DNA of 64,000 bases from Pseudarthrobacter sulfonivorans (GTDB lineage: Bacteria; Actinomycetota; Actinomycetes; Actinomycetales; Micrococcaceae), in NCBI RefSeq assembly GCF_024391045.1, contig NZ_JANFCZ010000005.1, positions 113,931-177,930 on the forward strand. Reading direction: 5' to 3'. The position numbers were made by a program, and so were the translations under genes. Below are positions 51,630-61,230 of this stretch, in pieces; position 1 is the stretch's first letter, and every line of letters begins with the position of its first letter. The notes beneath the pieces are model-generated. The model made no database searches and had not been told where the DNA came from. It saw only the letters and a list, made by a program, of their open reading frames with translations.

Positions 51630-52163
51630 TCAGATCATGTAGACGTCCACCACGTGGTGGATGTAGTCGTTCTTGAGGACAACCTTCTTCTTCAGGATGA
51701 CCGGCTCGGCGCCGCTGAGGTCGACCGTGTAGAAGCTGGTCCCGAAGTACGTGTCCGTGGTGTTGTACCGGAAGTACAGCGTGAACCAGTTGAAGCGCAC
51801 CTTCACCTGGTCGCCGTCGCGCTCCATGATTTCGACGTCGGTGATGTTGTGGCCCGTGCGGGGCTCCGGGAGGGAGGTGGCTGAGGAACGGTCCGTCTTG
51901 ATCCGGAAGACGCGGTCCTCGATGCCTCCGCGGTTGTCGTAGTAGATGAGGGAGATCTCGTTCTGCGGGTCCTCGGTCAGCCTGTCATCGACGTCCCATG
52001 CGGGCATCCAGAACTCGGAGTCCGGGTGGTAGCACTGAAGCCACTCGTCGAACTGGCGGTCGTCCAGCAGGCGGGCCTCCTTGTAGAGGAAGGCGCGGAC
52101 GGTTTCGAGGGTGGCGATCTCCTCGGCGCTCTTGAGCACCGCGGGCTGTGTCAGGTTGGTCAT
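51630..52163 (-). CDS. benB: Benzoate 1,2-dioxygenase small subunit
   Basis: The beta subunit of the oxygenase has 177 residues and a cystatin/NTF2-like fold. It supports the alpha3beta3 assembly and contains no metal. FLYKEARLLDDRQFDEWLQCYHPD and EFWMPAWDVD are typical of ring-hydroxylating dioxygenase beta chains. It follows benA by 35 bases and precedes a structured gap before benC. Confidence 0.95.
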   Translation of the reverse strand: MTNLTQPAVLKSAEEIATLETVRAFLYKEARLLDDRQFDEWLQCYHPDSEFWMPAWDVDDRLTEDPQNEISLIYYDNRGGIEDRVFRIKTDRSSATSLPEPRTGHNITDVEIMERDGDQVKVRFNWFTLYFRYNTTDTYFGTSFYTVDLSGAEPVILKKKVVLKNDYIHHVVDVYMI

Positions 52164-52198
52164 GGGTTCTGCACTCTCTTCGGTTCCACAGGGACGGG

Positions 52199-53581
52199 TC
52201 AGGCGGTGACTGGAACAGCGTCCAACGCGGACGTCTCTTCCTCCGCGAGGGCCCGGTCCATGACTTCCTTCCAGTACCCGTGCTGGATGGGGTAAAGCCC
52301 CTCGTCCTCGGTGCGAACCCCGGAGGCGATGACTTTGGTCATGCCCAGCGCCCGGGCCTGCTCATCCGGTCCGGTGATCTCGTGGGTAGAGCCGCGGGTC
52401 ATGTCATTCCACGGGGCGCTGGTGGCCCAGTAGGTCTTGTTGCAGGACCGGAATTCCTCCAGGTCGTCAGGGGTGGCCATGCCCGTGGCGTTGAAGAAAT
52501 CCTCGTACTGGCGGATCCGCTTGGACCGGTTCTCCTGCGATTCGCCCTTCGGCGCGATGCAGTAGATGGTCACCTCGGTCTGGTCCGCCGAGATGGGCCG
52601 GAAATGGCGGATCTGCGAGGAGAACTGGTCCATGATGTAGACATTCGGGTACAGGCAGAGGTTCCGCGAGATGTTGATCATGAAGTTGGCCATCTCCTCG
52701 CCGTACTTGACAACGAGCTCGTCGCGGCGGTCCCACAGCGGGCGGTCCTGCGGGTTGGTCCATTCCTGCCACAGCAGCAGGTGGCCGTGGTCGTAGGAGT
52801 AGAAACCGCCTTTGACCTTGCCCCACTTGCCGGCGTCCATGGCCTTGGTCGTGTTGGCGGAATCACCGGCGCTGCGGCGGGCCGTGGTGGCCGCATAGTT
52901 CCAGTGCACGGCGGTGACGTGGTAGCCGTCCGCGCCGTTCTCGGCCTGGACCTTCCAGTTGCCGTCGTAGGTGTAGGTGGACGCCCCGCGCAGCACCTCG
53001 AGTCCTTCCGGGGACTGGTCCACGATCGAGTCGATCACCTTGGTGGCGTCGCCCAGGTGTTCCTCAAGCGGGAGCACGTCAGCCTTCAGGGAGCCGAAGA
53101 GGAAACCGCGGTAGGACTCGAAGCGGGCCACTTTGGTGAGATCGTGCGAGCCCTCTTTGTTGAAGGTCTCCGGGTAGCCTGCGTTTCGCGAGTCCTTCAC
53201 CTTCAGGAGCTCGCCGGAGTTCTTGAACGTCCAGCCGTGGAACGGGCAGGTGAAGGTGGTGCGGTTGTCCGTCTTGCGGCGGCACAGCATGGCGCCCCGG
53301 TGCGAACAGGCGTTGACGATGCAGTTAAGGTTTTCGTCCTTGTCGCGGGTGATCATCACGGGAGTGCGGCCGATGTTGGTGGTGAAGTAGTCCCCCACGT
53401 TGGGGATCTGGGATTCGTGGGCGAGGTAGACCCAGTTGCCTTCGAAGATGTGCTTCATCTCCAGTTCGAAGATCTCCTCATCGGTGAATATTTCGCGCTT
53501 GGCGCGGATGACTCCGTTCTCACGGTCGTCGATCACGGCGTCGGCAAGGACGTCGCGGACATGGGCCAGGTTCTCGGTCAT
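52199..53581 (-). CDS. benA: Benzoate 1,2-dioxygenase large subunit
   Basis: The catalytic alpha subunit has 460 residues. The Rieske [2Fe-2S] centre is bound by CSHRGAML and CPFHGWTF. The mononuclear iron site has the histidines of [14 protein letters not shown], with the bridging Asp just before them. The enzyme adds O2 across C1-C2 of benzoate. The start ATG 53581 has AAGGAG seven bases upstream. It is the first gene of benABCD and is divergent from catA, with a CRP-type site between them. Confidence 0.96.
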   Translation of the reverse strand: MTENLAHVRDVLADAVIDDRENGVIRAKREIFTDEEIFELEMKHIFEGNWVYLAHESQIPNVGDYFTTNIGRTPVMITRDKDENLNCIVNACSHRGAMLCRRKTDNRTTFTCPFHGWTFKNSGELLKVKDSRNAGYPETFNKEGSHDLTKVARFESYRGFLFGSLKADVLPLEEHLGDATKVIDSIVDQSPEGLEVLRGASTYTYDGNWKVQAENGADGYHVTAVHWNYAATTARRSAGDSANTTKAMDAGKWGKVKGGFYSYDHGHLLLWQEWTNPQDRPLWDRRDELVVKYGEEMANFMINISRNLCLYPNVYIMDQFSSQIRHFRPISADQTEVTIYCIAPKGESQENRSKRIRQYEDFFNATGMATPDDLEEFRSCNKTYWATSAPWNDMTRGSTHEITGPDEQARALGMTKVIASGVRTEDEGLYPIQHGYWKEVMDRALAEEETSALDAVPVTA

Positions 53582-53899
53582 GGCGTGCTCCTTCATTGGA
53601 GGGTGCTGGACGGATGGGCGGGAGGTCCGGGCCAACCCGCGGTGCCCAGGGGGACGTTGTCACGCCAGTCTTCCCTACCGTGATCGCTCTCACATCAGGC
53701 AAACCCCTAGGTTCGGCCAAGGGTGTCTTTATGTCTGGTTCATGACAGAAAACCGGCCAAATCGATATTTGTAGCGTCCTTATTTCAGGCCTACGATGAG
53801 ACGGACATCACGCGAGCTGCCTCGCAACAGGAACAGACCCTTCCCGCCCGGTTTGTACCGGGTTCAGGACCGGTTCCTGCCCCCTATTCAAAGAGGAGT
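53582..53899. other. Divergent benA/catA promoter region
   Basis: These 318 bases hold no gene. They contain the CRP-type site at 53679, an AT-rich segment around 53720-53790 likely to hold the catA promoter, and a repeated CCGG-rich stretch (CCGGTTTGTACCGG, an inverted pair of CCGGT/ACCGG, near 53848) upstream of the catA ribosome site. Confidence 0.6.
53679..53694. promoter_or_regulatory. CRP-type site between benA and catA
   Basis: CGTGATCGCTCTCACA matches TGTGA-N6-TCACA at nine of ten conserved positions. It lies 98 bases upstream of the benA start and 206 upstream of catA, a fitting place for activation or catabolite control of both. Confidence 0.55.
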
Positions 53900-54796
53900 A
53901 TGGACATCACCATGACCGAGACCCAAGCAGACACCCGCCAAGAGGACGAGGGCACCGCAGTCGAAGCAGGCTCCAAGGCCACGGAACGCTTCGCCGCCTC
54001 CGGCAAGCTCTCGCATGTGGACGTGCCCAAGGAAAGAGTGAGCCTGCTGGCAGGGGCCCTCATCAAGGCCGCCAATGACATCGTCACCGAGCACCAGGTC
54101 ACCTATGAGGAATACAACGCGCTGAAAGCGTGGCTCATCAAGGTAGGAACTGATGGAGAATGGCCGCTGTTCCTGGACGTGTGGCTGGAACACTCGGTGG
54201 AGGACGTCAACTCCCAGGACCGCCCCGGCACCGTGGGCACCATCGAGGGACCGTACTACGTGCCGGGCTCTCCCGTGTTCCAGACCCCCGGCACGGTCGA
54301 AATGCGCGAGAACGAGGAGGGCACCCCGCTGCGCTTCACCGGCCGCTTCACCGATACGGACGGCAACGCGATCCAGAACGCCCAGATCGAAATCTGGCAC
54401 GCCGACAACGCCGGGTTTTACTCCCAGTACGCGCCGGGGCTGCCCGAGTGGCTCCTCCGGGGCACCATCAAGGCAGCCGACGACGGCCGCTTCGAAATCA
54501 ACACGATGCGCCCGGCGCCCTACCAGATTCCGACAGACGGAGCCTGCGGGCAGCTGATCAGCGCGGCAGGCTGGCACGCCTGGCGCCCGGCGCATATCCA
54601 CATCAAGGTCTCGGCGCCCGGCTTCCAGCCCGTCACCCAGCAGCTGTACTTCCCCGGCGACCCGCACAACGCGGACGACATCGCCTCGGCCGTGAAGCCT
54701 GAACTGATGCTGGATCCCAAGCCGCGCACAGATGGCGGCACCGGCGAAGAAGTGGTCTACAACTACGTCCTGGCCAAAGAGGGCCAGCACAAGTAA
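53900..54796 (+). CDS. catA: Catechol 1,2-dioxygenase
   Basis: CatA is an intradiol dioxygenase that cleaves catechol to cis,cis-muconate. It has 298 residues. The iron(III) ligands are the Tyr of EGPYYVPG, the Tyr of AGFYSQY and the two His of AHIHIKV. The N-terminal helical dimer domain (about residues 30-100) is present. AGAGGAG is very close to ATG 53900; the in-frame ATG 53912 is an equally reasonable start. The gene is divergent from benA and separated from catBC by the whole ben operon. A strong terminator follows. Confidence 0.95.
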   Translation: MDITMTETQADTRQEDEGTAVEAGSKATERFAASGKLSHVDVPKERVSLLAGALIKAANDIVTEHQVTYEEYNALKAWLIKVGTDGEWPLFLDVWLEHSVEDVNSQDRPGTVGTIEGPYYVPGSPVFQTPGTVEMRENEEGTPLRFTGRFTDTDGNAIQNAQIEIWHADNAGFYSQYAPGLPEWLLRGTIKAADDGRFEINTMRPAPYQIPTDGACGQLISAAGWHAWRPAHIHIKVSAPGFQPVTQQLYFPGDPHNADDIASAVKPELMLDPKPRTDGGTGEEVVYNYVLAKEGQHK

Positions 54797-54841
54797 GAAT
54801 CACAGCTGACAATCGGTGCCGGCGCCTCGGCCCGGCACCTA

Positions 54842-54873
54842 AGGCGCCCCGGAGTGCAGACTCCGGGGCGCCT
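54842..54873 (+). terminator. Strong rho-independent terminator after catA
   Basis: AGGCGCCCCGGAGT (54842-54855) and ACTCCGGGGCGCCT (54860-54873) form a perfect 14-bp stem with loop GCAG, followed by GTATTTTTT. It should separate catA from benE. Confidence 0.9.
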
Positions 54874-54904
54874 GTATTTTTTGCCGCCGTTGCCAGGAGC
54901 CAGA

Positions 54905-56242
54905 ATGCAGCCATCCCGTCAGGACCCGCCCGCCGTTCCACCAACGGAAACCGTTGCAGCCAATCTGTCCCAGCCCCTGCTGGAACGCCCCGGTGTCCGG
55001 CCCGCAGGAGTTCGCCAGGTCTTCCGGGACCTGGCGCTGCCGTATGTTTCCAACGGGGTGATCGGCCTCATCTTCTCCGCTTCGGGCCCCATAGCCGTGA
55101 CCCTGGCCGTGGGAGCTGCGGGAGGACTGACCGAAGCCCAACTCGCCTCGTGGGTGTTTGGCATCCTGTTCTCAGGCGGCGCAGCCACACTGGTCATGTC
55201 GCTCCTCTACCGGCAGCCGCTGGGCTTCGCCTGGTCCATTCCCGGCACAGTACTCCTGGGCCCCTCCCTGCAGCACCTGTCCTTTCCGGAAGTGGTGGGA
55301 GCCTTCTTCACCTCCGGAATGCTGGTCCTCGCGCTGGGCGCCACCGGAGTGGTGCGGCGGATCATGTCAGTCATTCCGATGCCGATTGTCATGTCCATGG
55401 TGGCGGCCGTCTTCCTGAAGTTCGGCACCGACATCGTCGCCTCCACCCAGGCGAACCCCGTGGTGGCCGCCCCCATGGTGGTCGCCTTCCTGGTCCTCAC
55501 CGCCGTGCCCGCCCTTGGCCGGTTCCTTCCGCCGGTGCTCGGCACCCTGGTGGTGGGTTGCGTGGCCGTGGCGGCAAGCGGCCAGTTCGCCTTTCACGGA
55601 GGGGGCCCGATCCTGGCCACCCCGGTCTTCACCGTTCCTGAGTTCACGTGGGCCGCCCAGCTGGAGCTTGTTGTTCCGCTGGCGCTCACCGTGCTGTTTG
55701 TTCAGAACGGCCAAGGCATCGCTGTTCTCCGTGCTGCCGGCCATAACCCGCCGGTCAACGTCTTCGCCATCGTGTCGGGCGCGTTTTCATTGCTCAATGC
55801 GGGCTGCGGCGCCGTCTCAGCGTGCGTGACCGGTCCCACCAACGCCCTGATGACCTCCTCCGGGACCAGGCAGCGCCAGTACACCGCTGCCGTGGTGTTC
55901 GGCGTCCTCGCGCTGGGCTGCGCCCTCCTGGCTCCGGCCCTCACCCGGCTCATGCTTGCCACGCCTACGGAATTCATCCTGGCCCTTGGCGGCATCGCCA
56001 TGCTGCGGGCTCTCCAGCAAGCATTTGTGACCGCTTTCGCGACGACGTTCACTTTGGGATCGTTGGTGACGTTTGTGGTGACCATGTCCGGCATGAGCCT
56101 TTTCAACATCCATCCGGCGTTCTGGGGCCTGGTCATCGGCTTTGCGGTCTCCCGGGTGCTTGAACACTCGGACCATGCCGGCCCCAACACCCGGCTAAAA
56201 AGCAGCACGCCTGCACCACATCTGGAGGCCTCTGCCAACTAA
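54905..56242 (+). CDS. benE: Benzoate/H+ symporter BenE
   Basis: BenE is a membrane transporter of 445 residues and about 12 helices that takes up benzoate. LPYVSNGVIGLIFSASGPIAVTL, FAWSIPGTVLLGP and FVQNGQGIAVLRAAGHNPPVN are BenE-family blocks. AGGAG lies six bases before ATG 54905. It follows the catA terminator, so it needs its own promoter or read-through. It is the second benzoate carrier of the cluster, from a different family than the one at 42193. Confidence 0.93.
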   Translation: MQPSRQDPPAVPPTETVAANLSQPLLERPGVRPAGVRQVFRDLALPYVSNGVIGLIFSASGPIAVTLAVGAAGGLTEAQLASWVFGILFSGGAATLVMSLLYRQPLGFAWSIPGTVLLGPSLQHLSFPEVVGAFFTSGMLVLALGATGVVRRIMSVIPMPIVMSMVAAVFLKFGTDIVASTQANPVVAAPMVVAFLVLTAVPALGRFLPPVLGTLVVGCVAVAASGQFAFHGGGPILATPVFTVPEFTWAAQLELVVPLALTVLFVQNGQGIAVLRAAGHNPPVNVFAIVSGAFSLLNAGCGAVSACVTGPTNALMTSSGTRQRQYTAAVVFGVLALGCALLAPALTRLMLATPTEFILALGGIAMLRALQQAFVTAFATTFTLGSLVTFVVTMSGMSLFNIHPAFWGLVIGFAVSRVLEHSDHAGPNTRLKSSTPAPHLEASAN

Positions 56243-56251
56243 GCTAGCGCC

Positions 56252-57961
56252 ATGGCCAACAAAACCACTGCAGAAAAGCTCGCCACCATCCAGAAGGGCT
56301 ACACGCTGGAGGGTGCCACCATCGAGCTGGGTGCCGCGATTGTCGACGGCGAACTTCACAAGGAAGCCCAGGTCCGGCTGCCGCTGTCGATGATGAACAG
56401 GCACGGCCTGGTGGCCGGCGCGACCGGCACCGGCAAGACCGTCACGCTGCACATGATGGCGGAGCAGCTCTCGGCAGCCGGGGTTCCGGTGTTCCTCGCC
56501 GATATCAAGGGCGACCTCTCCGGGCTGGCGACGGCGGCGGCGGGCAGCGAGAAGCTGAAGGCCCGCACTGACAGCATCGGCCAGCCCTGGGCCGGGAAGA
56601 CGTACCCTGTGGAGTTCCTTGCCCTGGGCGGTGACGGCAACGGCATTCCGGTCCGCGCCACTGTCACGTCCTTTGGCCCCATCCTGCTCTCCCGCGTCAT
56701 GGAACTCAACGACACCCAGGAGTCCAGCCTGCAGCTGGTCTTCCACTTCGCGGACCAGAAGAACCTCGAGCTGATCGACCTCAAGGACCTTCGCGCCGTC
56801 ATCCAGTTCCTCACCTCCGAGGAAGGCAAGGATGAGCTGGCGGAACTGGGCGGCCTGTCCAAAGCCACCGCCGGCGTCATCCTGCGTGAACTGGTGAACC
56901 TTGAGGCCCAGGGCCTGGAAAAGTTCTTCGGCGAGCCGGAGTTCGATACTGCCGAGCTGCTCCGGACCGCCCCGGACGGCCGCGGCGTGGTCACCTGCCT
57001 GGAGCTTCCCACGCTGCAGACCAAGCCGATGCTGTTCTCCACCTTCCTGATGTGGCTGTTGGCGGACCTGTTCGAGGATCTGCCGGAAGCCGGCGACCTG
57101 GACAAGCCCAAGTTGGTGTTCTTCCTGGACGAGGCCCACCTGCTCTTCAACGGCGCGTCCAAGGCCTTCCTGAGCGCCATCACCACCACCGTCCGGCTGA
57201 TCCGGTCCAAAGGCGTGGGGATCTTCTTCGTCACCCAGACCCCCAAGGATGTTCCGGCGGACGTCCTGGGCCAGCTGGCCAACCGGATCCAGCACGCCCT
57301 CCGCGCGTTCACCCCGGAAGATGCCAAGGCCCTGAAAGCCACCGTCTCCACGTTCCCCGTCAGCGACTACGACCTCGAGGAGACCCTCACGTCCGCAGGG
57401 ATTGGCGAGGCGGTCATTACGGTCATGAATGAAAAAGGCGCTCCGACGCCCGTTGCCCTCACCCGCCTGCGCGCCCCGGAGTCCGTCATGGGCCCCAGCA
57501 CCGATGATCTCGTCAAGAGCACCGTGGCAGGGTCTGCGCTGCTTGCCAAATACGGAACGGCTGTGGACAACGTCTCCGCCTACGAGAAACTCACCGGTAA
57601 GGGCGCCGCGCCCACCGGCGATGCGGCTCCGGGTGAGCCGCCGGCTCCGGGCGCTACCGGCGGGGCAGATACCAGCCAGGCCGATGTCGATGCCGAGGCA
57701 CGCCGGATCGAAGAGGAGATCCTGGGCCGGCCAAGCAGCCGTCCTGCCCCCGCCCGGGACCGCACCCCTGACCGGGCGCCGGCACCGCGCGCCCCCGAAC
57801 CGGCGGCACCGGCGGGAGGCGGCATCGCCGGCGAGCTCGCCGGCGCCCTGGGAGGAGCTTTGGGCGGCGGATTGAAGAGCATGGTCAGGTCCATGGGAAC
57901 CCAACTCGGCCGCGAGCTGCTCCGCGGCGTGTTCGGCACGTCGTCCCGGCGCCGCCGTTAG
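56252..57961 (+). CDS. HerA-like ATPase (DUF853)
   Basis: This P-loop ATPase of 569 residues belongs to the HerA/FtsK-like DUF853 group, whose cellular role is unclear. Walker A is AGATGTGKTVTL near residue 55 and Walker B is LVFFLDEAHLLF; TQTPKDVPADVLGQLANR and TFPVSDYDLEETL are family blocks. The last 110 residues are a Pro/Ala-rich linker and a Gly-rich helix ending in a basic SRRRR. It begins ten bases after benE, though no link to benzoate is expected. Confidence 0.9.
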   Translation: MANKTTAEKLATIQKGYTLEGATIELGAAIVDGELHKEAQVRLPLSMMNRHGLVAGATGTGKTVTLHMMAEQLSAAGVPVFLADIKGDLSGLATAAAGSEKLKARTDSIGQPWAGKTYPVEFLALGGDGNGIPVRATVTSFGPILLSRVMELNDTQESSLQLVFHFADQKNLELIDLKDLRAVIQFLTSEEGKDELAELGGLSKATAGVILRELVNLEAQGLEKFFGEPEFDTAELLRTAPDGRGVVTCLELPTLQTKPMLFSTFLMWLLADLFEDLPEAGDLDKPKLVFFLDEAHLLFNGASKAFLSAITTTVRLIRSKGVGIFFVTQTPKDVPADVLGQLANRIQHALRAFTPEDAKALKATVSTFPVSDYDLEETLTSAGIGEAVITVMNEKGAPTPVALTRLRAPESVMGPSTDDLVKSTVAGSALLAKYGTAVDNVSAYEKLTGKGAAPTGDAAPGEPPAPGATGGADTSQADVDAEARRIEEEILGRPSSRPAPARDRTPDRAPAPRAPEPAAPAGGGIAGELAGALGGALGGGLKSMVRSMGTQLGRELLRGVFGTSSRRRR

Positions 57962-58091
57962 GCAAAACCGGACGATGCCGCGCGCCTCACGCCCGCCGTC
58001 GGACGTTAACGAAGCCGCCGTCCCGGCCCCAGGTCCTGCCCTCCGGGCTCCAGTGTTCAGCGGGCTTACAGGTAACGTAAGGGGCGTGCAG

Positions 58092-59084
58092 ATGAGTCAA
58101 GCGTTGGTGAGGACAGCGGCCGGGTGGCTGCTGGGCCTCATGCTTGCCGTGGCTGCGTCCATTGTTGCCATCAACGTGGTGAACAATACGGTGGCGAGCC
58201 CGCAGCAGCCGGTCCGCGAGTACCTGGACGCGCTGCAGCAGGGTGACGGCGGCAAAGCTCTTGGCCTGCTGCGCGCCACGGTGCCTCCCGGCAACGCCGC
58301 CATGCTTGACGGGAGCGCGCTTAAGACGGCCGCCTCGCGGCTTGCGAACATCACCCTCGGCCAGCCCGAAGAACGCCCGGGTGGCCAGGTCATGGTCCCG
58401 GTGCAGTACACGATCGACGGCAGCCGCCTGCGGACCGAGTTCCTGTTGGAGCAGACCGGCACGGAATGGCTGTTTTTTAAGACCTGGGCGTTTGTGCCCT
58501 CACGGCTGCCCACCCTGGGCGTCACGGTGGTGAACTCCAGCGAAGCCACCCTCAACGGCGTGCCGGTGAACATGCCCGCCGGACGGAACTCCTTCGCCGT
58601 TTTCTACCCCGGCGAATATGAGGCCGCCCTGAACGGTGAGTACTTCGCCGCTCCGCCCACTCGGGCCACCATCACCTCCCGTGACGCGCCGGTGGCCCCG
58701 CTGAACCTGCTGACCGAGGCCACCGACCAGCTTCGGAACGACGTAGGCCAGCGGGTGAAGGAATTCCTGGACGGCTGCGCCGCCGAAGCCGTGAAACAGC
58801 AGCGGCTGCAGCCGGACTGCCCCTTCTATTTCTCCAGCACCAACAACGTGGGTGACGGCACCATCAGGTGGACCATCACGAAGTACCCGGAAATCTCCAT
58901 CGAGCCTTTCGGCGGCCGTTGGGTGGTTGCGCCCCTTGATGGCAAGGCCAAGGTGGAGGCCGTCCAGCAAAGCTCCTTCACCGGCGCCTGGTTCCCGCTG
59001 AACGAAGAGGTGGACTTCAGCTTCACCACCCGGCTGGACGTCGACGGCGACACCATCAAGGTCACCCCGCTCCTGACCTACTAG
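58092..59084 (+). CDS. Membrane-anchored protein of unknown function
   Basis: This protein has 330 residues. One N-terminal membrane helix (WLLGLMLAVAASIVAINVV, about residues 11-30) is followed by an extracytoplasmic region. The first outer part (REYLDALQQGDGGKALGLL) resembles the DUF4878/NTF2-like lipoprotein type. The second half contains two cysteines (DGCAAEAVKQQRLQPDCPF) that could form a disulfide. AGGGG precedes ATG 58092. It is 130 bases after the HerA-like gene and shows no recognised catalytic motif. Confidence 0.75.
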   Translation: MSQALVRTAAGWLLGLMLAVAASIVAINVVNNTVASPQQPVREYLDALQQGDGGKALGLLRATVPPGNAAMLDGSALKTAASRLANITLGQPEERPGGQVMVPVQYTIDGSRLRTEFLLEQTGTEWLFFKTWAFVPSRLPTLGVTVVNSSEATLNGVPVNMPAGRNSFAVFYPGEYEAALNGEYFAAPPTRATITSRDAPVAPLNLLTEATDQLRNDVGQRVKEFLDGCAAEAVKQQRLQPDCPFYFSSTNNVGDGTIRWTITKYPEISIEPFGGRWVVAPLDGKAKVEAVQQSSFTGAWFPLNEEVDFSFTTRLDVDGDTIKVTPLLTY

Positions 59085-59170
59085 CCGCCGCACCCCGCCG
59101 CACCCCGCAGGGCACGGGCGCGCCCGTCGCGGGCCCCGGCTTTCCGCCCCGGGCCGCCTCAGCGGCGCAG

Positions 59171-59217
59171 AAAAGGCTGCCTCCCGTGACGCAGAACGTT
59201 CCAGGGGGCAGCCTTTT
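59171..59217. terminator. Bidirectional terminator
   Basis: AAAAGGCTGCC (59171-59181) and GGCAGCCTTTT (59207-59217) form a perfect stem with A- and T-runs on opposite sides, placed between convergent genes. It can end transcription in both directions. Confidence 0.85.
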
Positions 59218-59238
59218 CGGTAAGTACGACGGCGGTGG

Positions 59239-61230
59239 TCAGTCCATGCCGCGCAGGTCCAGGACCAGCTCGGTGTCGCCGTCGTCCGTCAGGAGCACCG
59301 GGATGCCCCAGTCCTGCTGGTACAGGTGGCAGGCGGCATGGTCCGGAATCTCACCGTCCGCGTCCTCAGGGCCGTCGCAGGCCGCGGCGCGCGCGGTGAT
59401 GTGCAGGACGCCTTCCGGAATGCCGGAGGCCAGTTCCAGTGTGCGGAGCAGGCCCACGGAGGTCCCGCCGCCGGCCACCAGGAGTTCCGGCGGGGTGGAG
59501 GAGATCTTGAGCTGGGTGGGATCGCCCCAGCGGTCGTCCAGCTTCTGGCCCGTGGGGGCGGTGAAGCGGACGTTCAGCTCCAGCAGGCCCGGAGCCACAG
59601 GGCTCTTGGGCCGCTGTGTCTGCGACGCGCCCTCGTCCACCTGCTGCGCTTCCTTGGGGATGGGCACGTACACCAGCTGGTGCTTGTTGGCCTCAACCAC
59701 CACCAGGAGCGGTTCGGAGCCGGCAGCCTGTGTGTGGTCCACAATCACGTCGGACGGCTCGGACAGACCCCGCGCCAGCGTGGAGACCTTGCCGCCCGCC
59801 GGGTCGTAGCGGCGGACGGCTCCGTTGTAGGTGTCGGCGATGGCCACCGAGCCGTCCGGGAGGACGGTGACGCCCAGCGGGTGCTGCAGCCGGGCCTCGG
59901 CTGCGTCGCCGTCGCGGAAGCCGAAGTCGAACAGGCCCTTGCCGACGGCGGTTTCCACGGTGACCGTGGCGTCGGCGGCGATTGCCAGTTTGCGGAGTGC
60001 TGAGGTTTCGGAGTCCGCCACCCAGATGTTCCCGTCGGCGTCCTCGGCCAGGCCGGAGGGCTGGGCGAACCACGCTTCGTGGGCTTTGCCGTCCAGCAGT
60101 CCTTCCAATCCGTTGCCGGCCACGATGGCCACTGCTCCGGTCAGCGGGTCGAAGCTGAAGATCTGGTGCGTGCCGGCCATGGCAACCACCACGGCATTGA
60201 GCTTGGCGGACCAGACAACGTCCCATGGCGAGCTCAGCGAAACCTCCAGCGGGTGCCCGCTGAGCTGACCGGTGAACCCGGCCGCGTCCTCGTCCACGCG
60301 TGCGGGGCCGGTTTCCAGGAGCCGCTGGACGCCGTTGCCGGCGAGCGTGGTGGCTGTGCCGTCTGCCAGCGACAGCCCGCGCAGGCGGTGGTTGACGGAG
60401 TCGGCAATGACGACGTCGTAGCCCGCCTTCGCTGCCACGTCTTCCGGAAGCAGCGCCAGGCCCTGGGGCTCGTTGAACTGTGCGGTGGCATCGTCTCCGG
60501 CGGCGGGACCGTCGGCGTATCCCTTGGTGCCGGACCCGTAGGTGCGCAGCACCGTCTGGAAGTCGGTGCCCAACTCCACGAGGCGGTGGTGGCCGGTGTC
60601 GGTCACGAGCCAGGAGCCGGCGTCGGACGCTTCCTCCCCGGAGCCGCTGCCGGCGGTGCCACGCCCCGCGGGAAGGAACAGCGCCTTGCCGGGGAAGCGC
60701 AAGGTGCCCGAAGTGGCTTCCGGCGCCACATACGGGCCGGAACCGCGGTGCAGGGTGCCCTTGGCCTCGTGCTCGGCGATCAGTTCGGGGATGAGGACGG
60801 CGAGGCCGTCGGCGTGGCCTTCGCCGGACAGGTGCGCCACGACGTAGCCCTCAGGGTCAATGACCACCAGCGTGGGCCACGCACGGGCCGTATAGGCCTT
60901 CCAGGTGTCCAGCTCGGGATCGTCCAGGACCGGGTGGTGGATTTCGTAGCGCTCCACGGCGGCGGCCAGCGCTACCGGATCCGCCTCGTGCTCGAACTTG
61001 GGCGAGTGCACGCCCACGGTGACCAGGACGTCGGAGTACTTCTCCTCAAGCGGGCGCAGTTCGTCGAGGACGTGGAGGCAGTTGATGCAGCAGAACGTCC
61101 AGAAGTCGAGGAGCACGATCTTGCCGCGCAGGGCTTCGAGGTCCAGCGACTTCCCGCCGGTGTTAAGCCAGTTGCGGCCCACCAGTTCGGAGGCGCGGAC
61201 CCGGAGTTGGGTGCGTACGGTTTCGCTCAT
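59239..61230 (-). CDS. Thioredoxin-like / NHL-repeat protein (NHLRC2-like)
   Basis: This soluble protein has 663 residues. A thioredoxin-like domain (about residues 1-165) has the active site WTFCCINCLH, the CCINC form found in NHLRC2. A six-bladed NHL beta-propeller follows (repeated LPEDV, GLALL, VIADSVNHRLR, VWVADSETSALRKL, VAIADTYNGAVRRYD). A C-terminal beta domain closes the chain, the same order as human NHLRC2. No signal peptide is seen. Its start overlaps the stop of the CopD-CtaG gene by one base, so the two are translationally coupled. Confidence 0.88.
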   Translation of the reverse strand: MSETVRTQLRVRASELVGRNWLNTGGKSLDLEALRGKIVLLDFWTFCCINCLHVLDELRPLEEKYSDVLVTVGVHSPKFEHEADPVALAAAVERYEIHHPVLDDPELDTWKAYTARAWPTLVVIDPEGYVVAHLSGEGHADGLAVLIPELIAEHEAKGTLHRGSGPYVAPEATSGTLRFPGKALFLPAGRGTAGSGSGEEASDAGSWLVTDTGHHRLVELGTDFQTVLRTYGSGTKGYADGPAAGDDATAQFNEPQGLALLPEDVAAKAGYDVVIADSVNHRLRGLSLADGTATTLAGNGVQRLLETGPARVDEDAAGFTGQLSGHPLEVSLSSPWDVVWSAKLNAVVVAMAGTHQIFSFDPLTGAVAIVAGNGLEGLLDGKAHEAWFAQPSGLAEDADGNIWVADSETSALRKLAIAADATVTVETAVGKGLFDFGFRDGDAAEARLQHPLGVTVLPDGSVAIADTYNGAVRRYDPAGGKVSTLARGLSEPSDVIVDHTQAAGSEPLLVVVEANKHQLVYVPIPKEAQQVDEGASQTQRPKSPVAPGLLELNVRFTAPTGQKLDDRWGDPTQLKISSTPPELLVAGGGTSVGLLRTLELASGIPEGVLHITARAAACDGPEDADGEIPDHAACHLYQQDWGIPVLLTDDGDTELVLDLRGMD

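Noticed and set aside
56252..57961. Phage-defence system built on the HerA-like ATPase
   Set aside because: No nuclease, Sir2 or other effector gene adjoins it; the neighbours are a benzoate symporter and a single-helix anchored protein.
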